64,000 nt of DNA from Kitasatospora sp. MAA19 (GTDB lineage Bacteria > Actinomycetota > Actinomycetes > Streptomycetales > Streptomycetaceae). Of the stretch, positions 34,925-42,245 are shown one piece after another (positions within the stretch are counted from its first letter, which is position 1; each line of letters starts with the position of its first letter). A model generated the notes under the pieces. It was not told the DNA's origin. It did not search any database and worked only from the letters and a program-made list of their open reading frames with translations. The stretch lies in the NCBI RefSeq assembly GCF_029894125.1, contig NZ_JARXYZ010000022.1, forward strand, positions 62,001 to 126,000. The letters are read 5' to 3'. A program made the translations under genes and the position numbers.

Positions 34925-36334
34925 ATGGATCTCGGCGTGCGCTGGAAGCTGCACGGTGACGGGCGCACGCCCGCGCCGGGGGCGGTCGTCCGCCCCGACG
35001 AACGGCTCTCCTGGCCCCGTACGGTAGGGCTCGGCGCCCAGCACGTGGTGGCCATGTTCGGCGCGAGTTTCGTGGCGCCCGTGCTGATGGGGCTCGACCC
35101 GAACCTCGCGATCATGATGTCCGGCGTCGCGACCGTGATCTTCCTGCTGGCCACCCGCGGCCGGGTGCCCAGCTATCTCGGCTGCTCGCTCTCCTTCGTG
35201 GGCGTCGCCGCGGTGATCCGGGCGCAGGGCGGCACCAGCGCGACGGTGACCGGCGCGGTGTTCGTGGTGGGCGTGGCGCTGTTCCTCGTGGGCCTGATGG
35301 TCCAGCGGTTCGGGGCGCGCATCATCCACGCGGCGATGCCGCCGATCGTGACCGGCGCGGTCGTCATGCTGATCGGGTTCAACCTCGCCCCCGTGACCGC
35401 GTCGACGTACTGGCCGCAGGACCAGTGGACGGCGCTGCTGGTGATGCTCTTCACGGGGCTGGCCGTGGTGTGCCTGCGCGGCTTCTGGTCGCGCGTCGCG
35501 ATCTTCCTGGGGCTGGTCTTCGGGTACGGGATCTCCTGGGCGTTCGACCGGATCTCCGGGAGGATCCACTCGGTGGACGCGAGCGGCAAGCTCACCGACC
35601 ACTGGCGCCTGGACCTGTCGGGCGTGGGCAAGGCGGACTGGATCGGTCTGCCCTCCTTCCACGGCCCGACCTTCCAGTGGTCCGCGATCCTGGTCGCGCT
35701 GCCCGTGGTGATCGCGCTGGTCGCGGAGAACGCCGGGCACGTCAAGGCCGTCGGCGAGATGACCGGCGACCCGCTGGACGACAAGCTGGGCGCGGCGATC
35801 TCCGCGGACGGCGTCGCCTCCATGCTCTCGACCGCGGTCGGCGGCCCGCCGAACACGACGTACTCCGAGAACATCGGCGTGATGGCCGCCACCCGGGTCT
35901 ACTCGACCGCCGCCTACTGGGCGGCAGCGGGCTTCGCGCTCCTCTTCGGCCTCTGCCCGAAGTTCGGCGCGGTCGTGGCCGCGATCCCCGGCGGGGTGCT
36001 CGGCGGCATCACCGTCATCCTGTACGGCATGATCGGCCTGCTCGGCGCGCAGATCTGGACCAAGTCCGGGGTGGACCTGCGCAATCCGTTGAACCTGGTG
36101 CCGGCCGCCGCGGGCATCATCATCGGCGTCGGCAACGTCAGCATGAAGTTCACCGACACCTTCACCATCAGCGGCATCGCGCTGGGCACGCTGGTCGTCA
36201 TCACCGGCTACCACGCGCTGCGGGCACTGGCCCCCGCGCACCTCAAGATGCAGGAGCCGCTGCTGGACTCCGGCACGTCCTCGTACGACGCGGAGGCCGG
36301 GGCCGACGGCGACCCGGGTCGTCCCACCGGCTGA
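34925..36334 (+). CDS. NCS2 uracil/xanthine permease (UraA-like)
   Basis: 469 residues with about 12-14 membrane segments of the nucleobase:cation symporter 2 family. Diagnostic motifs are LGAQHVVAMFGASFVAPVLMGLDP near the N-terminus, LVAENAGHVKAVGEMTG in the middle helix, and NTTYSENIGVMAATRV with PKFGAVVAAIPGGVLGG. Purine/uracil specificity cannot be fixed from sequence here, though the AENAGH pattern fits uracil-type carriers. ATG 34925 (MDLGVRWKLHGDG) is preferred; ATG 34880 would add a basic MVRKFLNVQRKRNLT tail. It imports a nucleobase with protons. Confidence 0.9.
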   Translation: MDLGVRWKLHGDGRTPAPGAVVRPDERLSWPRTVGLGAQHVVAMFGASFVAPVLMGLDPNLAIMMSGVATVIFLLATRGRVPSYLGCSLSFVGVAAVIRAQGGTSATVTGAVFVVGVALFLVGLMVQRFGARIIHAAMPPIVTGAVVMLIGFNLAPVTASTYWPQDQWTALLVMLFTGLAVVCLRGFWSRVAIFLGLVFGYGISWAFDRISGRIHSVDASGKLTDHWRLDLSGVGKADWIGLPSFHGPTFQWSAILVALPVVIALVAENAGHVKAVGEMTGDPLDDKLGAAISADGVASMLSTAVGGPPNTTYSENIGVMAATRVYSTAAYWAAAGFALLFGLCPKFGAVVAAIPGGVLGGITVILYGMIGLLGAQIWTKSGVDLRNPLNLVPAAAGIIIGVGNVSMKFTDTFTISGIALGTLVVITGYHALRALAPAHLKMQEPLLDSGTSSYDAEAGADGDPGRPTG

Positions 36335-36370
36335 CCGCCGCGCTGCGCCGCGGCGCAGCGACGGGTAGCG

Positions 36371-36402
36371 GCTGCCGCCGACCGGCTCCGGCCGGCGGCA
36401 GC
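36371..36402. terminator. Terminator hairpin between permease and small-gene set
   Basis: A 10-bp perfect stem GCTGCCGCCG (36371-36380) with CGGCGGCAGC (36393-36402) lies 36 bp after the permease stop and just before the convergent small gene. Confidence 0.7.
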
Positions 36403-36409
36403 TCTGGAG

Positions 36410-36610
36410 TCAGGCGGCCGCGGGCGGCATGTGCAGGTAGGCCTGCGCGGACGTGAGGGTGTAGAAGCGCCTGATCCGGCGGGAGGAGCCCGGGACGCGC
36501 AGGTACTCGTGGCGCTCGCGGTCCCAGATTCCCCAGCGCTCCAGGAGGAGGAAGTGCGGGCTCCAGGAGTCGATCAGGCGGACCTCGTGGTGGTCGGTCC
36601 GGGTGGTCAT
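36410..36610 (-). CDS. Small protein, unknown function (paralogue of the next gene)
   Basis: 66 residues, no membrane segment, no known domain. It contains ERWGIWDRERHEYLRVPGSSRRIRRFYTLTSAQAYL, which lines up loosely with YPVWAIRDHQTGQLVKALPPRPEPLRFYSYDRAETWV of its 68-residue neighbour: the W-x-I-x-D and R-F-Y positions agree. It overlaps that gene by 4 bp (ATGA), so the set is co-translated. I cannot assign a function. Confidence 0.6.
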   Translation of the reverse strand: MTTRTDHHEVRLIDSWSPHFLLLERWGIWDRERHEYLRVPGSSRRIRRFYTLTSAQAYLHMPPAAA

Positions 36611-36813
36611 CGCGCGACTCCCTCGGCCGGTGTGGGCGTCTCGTTCCTGCGCACCCACGTCTCCGCCCGGTCGTAGGAGTAGAACCGCAGCGGCTCGGGG
36701 CGGGGCGGAAGGGCTTTCACCAGCTGGCCGGTCTGGTGGTCGCGGATGGCCCACACGGGGTACGAGGCGCCGTTGAGGGCGTCGGCGGGGATGATCGTGT
36801 AGCGGGTAGTCAT
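36607..36813 (-). CDS. Small protein, unknown function (paralogue of the next gene)
   Basis: 68 residues: MTTRYTIIPADALNGASYP then WAIRDHQTGQLVKALPPRPEPLRFYSYDRAETWV. No known domain; it shares the W-x-I-x-D and R-F-Y pattern with the 66-residue protein downstream, suggesting an old tandem duplication. Overlaps of 4 bp at both ends bind it into a three-gene unit with the resolvase-like gene upstream. The C-terminal end (PTPAEGVAR) is likely disordered. Confidence 0.6.
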   Translation of the reverse strand: MTTRYTIIPADALNGASYPVWAIRDHQTGQLVKALPPRPEPLRFYSYDRAETWVRRNETPTPAEGVAR

Positions 36814-37181
36814 CGGCGGGTCGCCACCTGGATGAACCCGGAGGCCTTCTCCACGCGCTCGGCGAACTCGTTGAACTCGCCCTCGATCGGCGAGATCGCC
36901 GCCTTGCTCGGGACCAGGATCGCGCCGGCCCGGTTGTCCAGGAGTCGCTGCAGGGCGGCCTGGAGCATGGGGCGCCGCTCCGGCCCCGGCGCGTCGACCT
37001 CGTCGTCGACGACGATCAGGGCGACGTCCCAGCGGAAGGCGTGCGCGTAGGCCTCGCACATGCGCAACTCCCGCTCGGGGAAGTCGGAATCGGTCTTGGC
37101 CAGGTAGATCACCACCTGGAGGCGATCGACGACCTCAACTCGGGTGGTGTGCAAGGTCTGCGAGGGCTTGTGGGTCTTCAA
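36810..37181 (-). CDS. Serine-recombinase-fold protein without the catalytic motif
   Basis: 123 residues. The pattern VVIYLAKTDSDFPERELRMCEAYAHAFRWDVALIVVDDEVDAPGPERRPMLQAALQRLLDNRAGAILVPSKAAISP follows the resolvase N-terminal domain, including the LERQ-like ERELRMCEAYA helix, the VDDxVxA turn, RRPxLQxLL and the final VxLVP. The catalytic R-V-S motif is replaced by AKTD, and there is no DNA-binding C-terminal half, so it should not recombine DNA. The TTG start at 37181 is supported by GAGGAG 6 bases upstream. It leads the three-gene unit and lies opposite an XRE/DUF397 remnant, a frequent partner of such proteins. Confidence 0.65.
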   Translation of the reverse strand: MKTHKPSQTLHTTRVEVVDRLQVVIYLAKTDSDFPERELRMCEAYAHAFRWDVALIVVDDEVDAPGPERRPMLQAALQRLLDNRAGAILVPSKAAISPIEGEFNEFAERVEKASGFIQVATRR

Positions 37182-37271
37182 CGTCCACTCCTCTCCGTAG
37201 TTCTGTGACTACCAGGAGTGCCCAATGTCCTCTAGGCTTGGCAACCGCTCAAGTGGAATTGGATGTGAGCG

Positions 37272-37571
37272 GTGAACCGCAAGGAGCTTGATCCGGCGTC
37301 ATCTCCCCGCGAGTCCTTCGGGGCGTTGCTTCGAAGGTCACGCGCCCCGTTCAGCCTGGCTGAGCACGCCCCGTTCCGTGCGTTCGTCACTCTGTTGACG
37401 TTCGCCGACCGTTCTGTGGTCGGTTACACGGAATCTGCGGATCACGGCTTCGTGGTGAGGGAGGACAGGACTGTCAGGGCATGGGAAAGGGCCTACGATC
37501 GGTTGCGGGTGGAAGCACTGACCAGAGCTGCGTCCCTCGACCTGATTCACAAGGCCCGAAAGGAACTCTGA
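37272..37571 (+). pseudogene. XRE-DUF5753 regulator with a large internal in-frame deletion
   Basis: 99 residues. The first about 24 (MNRKELDPASSPRESFGALLRRSR) are the conserved start of streptomycete XRE regulators, and the remainder (FRAFVTLLTFADRSVVGYTESADHGFVVREDRTVRAWERAYDRLRVEALTRAASLDLIHKARKEL) is the C-terminal end of the DUF5753 domain. A full-length protein is about 280 residues, so roughly 170-180 internal codons, including almost all of the helix-turn-helix, are missing while the frame is kept. The GTG at 37272 has no good ribosome-binding site. It is followed 3 bp later by an intact DUF397 gene. It could be a remnant or a small inhibitor-like product. Confidence 0.75.
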
Positions 37572-37574
37572 CCC

Positions 37575-37784
37575 ATGACCCGCCCAGACCTGTCCCGCGC
37601 TTCCTGGTTCAAGTCGTCGCACTCCGACAACGGCGGTTCCTGCGTAGAGGTCTCGGCTGACTTCCCTGGTGTCGCTCCCGTCCGCGACTCGAAGGATCCG
37701 GAAGGGCCGGCGCTCCTCTTCCCGATCGAGGCGTGGCAGTCCTTCGTGGCCGCGACCGTTGCCGGCGAGTTCGGCCCTATCTGA
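37575..37784 (+). CDS. DUF397 domain protein
   Basis: 69 residues, a complete DUF397: ASWFKSSHSDNGGSCVEVSADFPGVAPVRDSKDPEGPALLFPIEAWQSFVAAT. These small proteins pair with XRE regulators in streptomycetes and modulate them in development and antibiotic control (the BldB/WhiJ-like family). An AAGGAA box lies just before ATG 37575. It follows the internally deleted XRE gene after a 3-bp gap and is itself intact, so it now lacks a normal partner here. Confidence 0.88.
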   Translation: MTRPDLSRASWFKSSHSDNGGSCVEVSADFPGVAPVRDSKDPEGPALLFPIEAWQSFVAATVAGEFGPI

Positions 37785-37864
37785 TCCACGATCTGTCCGA
37801 CGAGCCCCCGGGACCCCTGGGGATGCTGTTGGTTGATGCGGGGCGAAGCGCCGCGAAGTGGCGG

Positions 37865-37896
37865 CGGCGGCCCCTCGGGGGAGCGAGGGGCCGCCG
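37865..37896. terminator. Strong hairpin terminator
   Basis: A perfect 13-bp stem CGGCGGCCCCTCG (37865-37877) with 37884-37896 and a GGGGAG loop lies 80 bp after the DUF397 gene and 29 bp before the end of the convergent remnant, so it may serve both. Confidence 0.85.
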
Positions 37897-37925
37897 GTCG
37901 AGCGACTGGGGACTACTCCGGACGA

Positions 37926-38195
37926 CTACGGAGTGACGATCGGGCACCTTGGGTCGGGGAGGGTCGGCGTCTCGAAGACGCTGTCCGCCGCGGCCTGCGC
38001 GAAGTCCCCCGCCAGCGTGATCTTCCCGTCCTGCACCGCGTGGTCGAAGTTCCGCTTGAATCCGGGGACTTCGGCCAGTTCGTTGAGCGTGGCCCCGCGC
38101 GGGAAGTCGGCCCGCCCGGCTTCCCGCGCGTCAGGGCTGCTTGCGCGGCCGTCGCCGCCCCTCGGGTCCGGGGGCTCCTCGCGGGCGGGTGGCAT
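37926..38195 (-). pseudogene. 3' gene remnant of unknown origin
   Basis: The last about 58 codons (ATLNELAEVPGFKRNFDHAVQDGKITLAGDFAQAAADSVFETPTLP) have strong G/C third positions and a protein-like composition. The preceding region (MPPAREEPPDPRGGDGRASSPD) does not. It looks like the surviving C-terminal end of a lost gene rather than a full small protein. I do not recognise the family. The end of the fragment is close to the terminator hairpin at 37865-37896. Confidence 0.4.
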
Positions 38196-38220
38196 TGACA
38201 GGGGGCGGCGTCCGGTTGAA

Positions 38221-38241
38221 TGCTAAGCAAGCGCTTAGTCA
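38221..38241. promoter_or_regulatory. TetR operator, site 1
   Basis: A 21-bp near-palindrome with arms CTAAGC and GCTTAG (core AGCAAGCGCTTAGT), 28 bp before the start of the phosphotransferase/acyl-CoA dehydrogenase operon. Its reverse complement matches the site at 44853-44873 at 20 of 21 positions. The core resembles the AnCAAGnnCTTGnT motif described for KstR2-type regulators (recalled, not verified). Confidence 0.85.
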
Positions 38242-38269
38242 ACGAGGTCCCACCGCGAGGAGCCGCCCG

Positions 38270-39298
38270 ATGCCCGAGATCCCCGCCGATCCGCCCGGCC
38301 TGGACCTGGCCCGCCTGCGCGCCCACCTGGACCGCGAGCTGCCCGGCACCGTCCAGGGCCCGCTGCGGGCCGAGCTCATCGAGGGGGGCCGCTCCAACCT
38401 CACGTACGTCCTCACCGACGGCGCCGCGCGCTGGGTGCTGCGCCGCCCACCCCTCGGGCACGTCCTCGCCACCGCGCACGACATGGGCCGTGAGCACCGC
38501 GTCATGACCGCGCTGCGCGACACCGGCGTGCCCGTCCCGCACACCCTGCTGCTCGACCCCGGTACGGACGTCCTCGGTGCCCCCTGGTACCTGATGGAGT
38601 ACGTCCCCGGCGTCGCGCACCGGGACGTCGCCCCGCTCGCCGCCCTCGGTGAGCAGCGCGTGCACGCCCTCGGCCTGCGGCTCGTCGACACCCTCGCCGT
38701 CCTGCACCGGATCGACCCGGCCGAGGTCGGCCTGGCCGACTTCGGCCGCCCCGAGGGCTACCTGGAGCGCCAGCTGCGCCGCTGGTCCAAGCAGCTCGCC
38801 GCGTCCCGCAGTCGCGAGCTGCCCGAGCTCGACCGGCTGCACGGGCTGCTCGCCGACCGGCTGCCCGCCTCCCCGGCGCCCGCGCTGGTGCACGGCGACT
38901 ACCGCCTCGACAACGTGCTGGTGGACGACACCGATGCGATCGCCGCCGTGCTGGACTGGGAGATGTCCACCCTCGGCGACCCGCTGACCGACATCGGCCT
39001 GTTGGTGATGTACACCGAACTGGCCGGCGTCGGCGGCGGCATCATCCCCTCCGCCATGACCGCCCCGGGTTTCCCGAAGGCCGACGAAGTCGTCTCGTAC
39101 TACGCGGAATCGACAGGGCGTCAAGCAGAAGACCTCGACTGGTACGTCGCCTTCGCGTCCTTCAAGCTCGCCGCCGTCGCCGAGGGCATCCACTACCGCT
39201 ACCAGCAGGGCCGTACCCTCGGCGCCGGCTTCGAGCGGGCCGGTGAGATGGCCCCGATCCTCGCCCGGCACGGCCTGAGTACCCTCAAGGAGAACTGA
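38270..39298 (+). CDS. Phosphotransferase family protein (APH/ACAD10-11-like)
   Basis: 342 residues of the aminoglycoside-phosphotransferase fold, specifically the group that goes with acyl-CoA dehydrogenases in lipid catabolism (ACAD10/11-like kinases). N-lobe motif LIEGGRSNLTYVLTDGAARWVLRRPPLG, catalytic loop ALVHGDYRLDNVLVDD and the metal-site VLDWEMSTLGDPLTDIGLLV are intact. ATG 38270 follows GAGGAG. The stop overlaps the acyl-CoA dehydrogenase start by 1 bp (TGATG). It probably phosphorylates a hydroxy-acyl intermediate that the dehydrogenase partner then uses. Under a TetR operator. Confidence 0.9.
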   Translation: MPEIPADPPGLDLARLRAHLDRELPGTVQGPLRAELIEGGRSNLTYVLTDGAARWVLRRPPLGHVLATAHDMGREHRVMTALRDTGVPVPHTLLLDPGTDVLGAPWYLMEYVPGVAHRDVAPLAALGEQRVHALGLRLVDTLAVLHRIDPAEVGLADFGRPEGYLERQLRRWSKQLAASRSRELPELDRLHGLLADRLPASPAPALVHGDYRLDNVLVDDTDAIAAVLDWEMSTLGDPLTDIGLLVMYTELAGVGGGIIPSAMTAPGFPKADEVVSYYAESTGRQAEDLDWYVAFASFKLAAVAEGIHYRYQQGRTLGAGFERAGEMAPILARHGLSTLKEN

Positions 39299-40509
39299 TG
39301 GACTTCGCCTACGACGCCCGCACGAACGCGCTCCGCGAGCAGCTGCTGGCCTTCATGGACCGGCACGTGCACCCCGCCGAGGCCGTCCTGGCGGAACAAC
39401 TCGCCGACCCCGCCCGCCCGTCCTGGAACGTCCCGCCCGTGGTCGCCGAACTCCAGGCCGAGGCACGGAAGCAGGGCCTCTGGAACCTCTTCCTCCCGGG
39501 GGAGGGCGGCGCGGGCCTGACTAACCTGCAGTACGCCCCGCTCGCCGAGATCACCGGCCGCAGCCCGCAGTTGGCCCCGCCCGCGCTCAACTGCGCGGCC
39601 CCCGACACCGGCAACATGGAGCTGCTCGCCCAGTTCGGCACCGCCGAACAGCGCGAGCGCTGGCTGCGCCCGCTGCTCGACGCCGAGATCCGCTCCGCCT
39701 TCGCGATGACCGAGCCCGAGGTCGCCTCCTCGGACGCCACCAACATCGCTACCCGGATCGAGCGTGACGGTGACGAGTACGTCGTCAACGGCCGCAAGTG
39801 GTACATCACCGGCGCGATGAACCCGCAGTGCCGGATCCTCATCGTCATGGGCAAGACCGACCCGGACGCCGAGCCGCACCGCCAGCAGAGCATGGTGCTC
39901 GTCCCGCGCGACACCCCCGGCGTCACCGTCAAGCGCGGCATGACGGTCTTCGGCTACGACGACGCGGACCACGGCGGCCACGCCGAGGTGCTGTTCGAGG
40001 ACGTCCGCGTCCCGGTCGGCAACCTGATCGGCGAGGAGGGCGCGGGCTTCGCCATCGCCCAGGCCCGGCTCGGCCCCGGCCGGATCCACCACTGCATGCG
40101 CGCGATCGGCATCGCCGAGCGCGCCCTGGAGCTGATGTGCCGCCGGGTGAGCGGGCGGGTCGCCTTCGGTCGGCCGCTCGCCGAGCAGGGCGTGGTCCAG
40201 GACTGGATCGCCGAATCCCGGGTCCGGATCGAGCAGTTGCGGCTGCTGGTGCTCAAGACCGCCTGGTTGATGGACACCGTCGGCAACCGGGGCGCGCACA
40301 CCGAGATCCAGGCGATCAAGATCGCGACCCCGCGCACCGTCGAGTGGATCCTCGACAAGGCCGTGCAGGCGTACGGCGCCGCGGGCGTCAGCCAGGACAC
40401 CCCGCTCGCCCAGCTCTGGGCCGGCAACCGCACCCTGCGGCTGGCCGACGGCCCGGACGAGGTGCACAAGCGCTCGCTGGCCCGCCGGGAGCTGAAGCGG
40501 CACGCCTGA
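39298..40509 (+). CDS. Acyl-CoA dehydrogenase
   Basis: 403 residues, ACAD family (FAD). Typical blocks: FAMTEPEVASSDATNIATRIERDGDEYVVNGRKWYITGAMNP for the FAD and substrate region, GMTVFGYDDADHGGHAEVLFEDVRVPVGNLIGEEGAGF, HHCMRAIGIAERALELMCRR, and the C-terminal YGAAGVSQDTPLAQLWAGNRTLRLADGPDEVHKR. The N-terminus is typical of the ACAD11-like group. ATG 39298 overlaps the kinase stop. Membership in the operon with a kinase, two SDRs and a quinone-type reductase across the locus points to degradation of a fatty, branched or terpenoid acid. Confidence 0.92.
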   Translation: MDFAYDARTNALREQLLAFMDRHVHPAEAVLAEQLADPARPSWNVPPVVAELQAEARKQGLWNLFLPGEGGAGLTNLQYAPLAEITGRSPQLAPPALNCAAPDTGNMELLAQFGTAEQRERWLRPLLDAEIRSAFAMTEPEVASSDATNIATRIERDGDEYVVNGRKWYITGAMNPQCRILIVMGKTDPDAEPHRQQSMVLVPRDTPGVTVKRGMTVFGYDDADHGGHAEVLFEDVRVPVGNLIGEEGAGFAIAQARLGPGRIHHCMRAIGIAERALELMCRRVSGRVAFGRPLAEQGVVQDWIAESRVRIEQLRLLVLKTAWLMDTVGNRGAHTEIQAIKIATPRTVEWILDKAVQAYGAAGVSQDTPLAQLWAGNRTLRLADGPDEVHKRSLARRELKRHA

Positions 40510-40598
40510 GTCCGGCGCGCCCGAGTCCGGCGCGCCCGAGCGCGGTCCGGCCGACCCTGTGCGGCTGGCGCGACTGCGCCGCCGCCGGCCGATCAGGG

Positions 40599-40860
40599 GC
40601 GGTACAGAGCGGTTGGGCCGTCGGCTGGGCCTTCACCCTCGTCGCCTACTCGGTGCTGGTCGCCGTCCTGCCGCAGGCCTGGGCGTGGCGGGCGATGTTC
40701 TGGCTCGGCGTGCTGCCCGCCCTGCTGGTGCTCGCCCGCCGCCGGGGGATCGCCGACCCCACGGCCGACCAGCGGCGGCGGGAAACGGCGTCGCCGACGG
40801 AGATCTTCCGCCCCGGCCTGCCCCGCGACCCGGCCCCCGTCGCCTACCCCCAGGGGTCAT
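40599..40860 (+). pseudogene. Remnant of an MFS transporter
   Basis: In one plus-strand frame (codons starting at 40602) the DNA encodes GWAVGWAFTLVAYSVLVAVLPQAWAWRAMFWLGVLPALLVLARR, the helix-4/5 region of SHS/sialate-type MFS carriers (WRxxFWLGVLPALLVL). There is no start, no upstream half and no downstream half. It looks like a decayed transporter from the catabolic locus. A 15-bp tandem pair (GAGTCCGGCGCGCCC) just downstream of the acyl-CoA dehydrogenase stop at 40509-40538 may mark a deletion edge. Confidence 0.6.
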
Positions 40861-40964
40861 ACCAGGGTACTCAGGGTTGATTTGGCTCCCCGGTATGACG
40901 GCTTCGGCCCGTCCCCGCCCGTACCGTCCTGCCAACGGATCGACGCGGGACGAGGAGAGACGGC

Positions 40965-42245
40965 ATGAGCAGGCGGGGACGGGCCGTGGCAGCGGCACTG
41001 CTGGCGGCGACGGCGGTGCTCGGGGTGGTCGGCGCGCCCGGGGCGGTGGCGGCGGTGCCGGAGGACGGCGGCACCGGGAAGCAGGCCCGGGCCTGGCTGC
41101 CGCAGCCCACCGGCCCGTACCCCGTCGGCACCACGACCCTGCACCTCACCGACCCGGGCCGGGAGTACCGCTGGAAGCCCGGGCAGCCCCGCGAGCTGAT
41201 GATCAGCTTCTGGTACCCGACCGCCCGCCCCGCAACCGGAGCCGACCGCGCCCGGTACATGGAACCCGCCGCCGCCGAGCACTTCGGCAGCGCCGGGAGC
41301 GTCGGCCGCATGAACAACGGCTTCGAACCCGGCCGCACCGACTGGGCCGGCATCCGCACCCACGCCCGCACCGACGCGCCCGCCCTGCCCGGCGGCAAGC
41401 GTCCCGTCGTGTTCTACTCGGCCGGGCTCGGCGACCCGCGCACCTGGGGCACCGGCCTGGTCGAGGACCTCGCCTCGCGCGGCTACGTCGTCGTCACCAT
41501 CGACCACACCTACGAGGCCTCCGAGGTCGCGTTCCCGAACGGGGACCTCGCCACCTCCGTCTTCCCCGACCTGCTCGGCCAGGCCGACCTCGACGTCGCC
41601 GACGTGCTGCGCACCTCACTGCGGACCAGGGTGGACGACACCCGCTTCGTGCTGGACGAACTCGGCGGGCTGCGCCACGACCCGCGGCTGCCGGCCGGCC
41701 TCGCCGCCTCGCTCGACCTCGACCGGATCGGCATGGCCGGCCACTCGGCGGGCGGCTTCACCGCGGTGCAGGCCATGCACGACGACCCGCGGATCGCGGC
41801 CGCCGTCAACCTGGACGGCCAACTGCACTTCCCCGGGCCGGACGGCCACACCGGGGTGGTCCTGCCCACCGTCGCCCAGGACGGGCTGGACCGCCCGTTC
41901 CTGCTGATGGGCACCCGCAACGAGGACTCCGGGGACTACCACCACCAGCCCGGCTGGGACGCCCTCTGGCAGCACAGCACCGGCTGGCACGCCGACGTCA
42001 CGCTGAACGACTCCCGGCACGGCTCCTACACCGACGCGCAGTCCCTGCTGCCACAGCTCGCCCGGCAGGGTGCGATCACCCCCGAGCAGTTGGGCAGGGA
42101 CGTGGGCGACGGCCGCCCCGACCGGGCGGTGCTGGCCACCCGGTCGTACGTCGCGTCCTTCTTCGACCGCTGGCTGCGCGGGCACGACGATCACCTGCTG
42201 GACGGGCCCTCGCCGCGCTTCCCGGAGATGGAGTACGCGAGGTAG
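40965..42245 (+). CDS. Secreted alpha/beta hydrolase (PAF-acetylhydrolase-like lipase)
   Basis: 426 residues with a Sec signal MSRRGRAVAAALLAATAVLGVVGAPGAVAA, cleavage near AVA. The nucleophile elbow is MAGHSAGGFTAVQAM, with the catalytic acid region AAVNLDGQLHFPG and a histidine in LNDSRHGSYTD. The layout follows the platelet-activating-factor acetylhydrolase/isoform II family. Early residues KPGQPRELMISFWYPTARPATG are also family-typical. ATG 40965; GAGGAG lies upstream. It shares no gap with the convergent reductase: its stop (42243-42245) abuts that gene's stop (42246-42248). Substrate is probably an extracellular ester. Confidence 0.87.
   Translation: MSRRGRAVAAALLAATAVLGVVGAPGAVAAVPEDGGTGKQARAWLPQPTGPYPVGTTTLHLTDPGREYRWKPGQPRELMISFWYPTARPATGADRARYMEPAAAEHFGSAGSVGRMNNGFEPGRTDWAGIRTHARTDAPALPGGKRPVVFYSAGLGDPRTWGTGLVEDLASRGYVVVTIDHTYEASEVAFPNGDLATSVFPDLLGQADLDVADVLRTSLRTRVDDTRFVLDELGGLRHDPRLPAGLAASLDLDRIGMAGHSAGGFTAVQAMHDDPRIAAAVNLDGQLHFPGPDGHTGVVLPTVAQDGLDRPFLLMGTRNEDSGDYHHQPGWDALWQHSTGWHADVTLNDSRHGSYTDAQSLLPQLARQGAITPEQLGRDVGDGRPDRAVLATRSYVASFFDRWLRGHDDHLLDGPSPRFPEMEYAR

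Noticed and set aside
36810..37181. Active site-specific resolvase
   Set aside because: The catalytic serine motif is not present and there is no C-terminal DNA-binding domain.
37272..37571. Frameshift in a full-length XRE gene
   Set aside because: The middle portion is absent from the DNA in all frames; it is a deletion rather than a shift.
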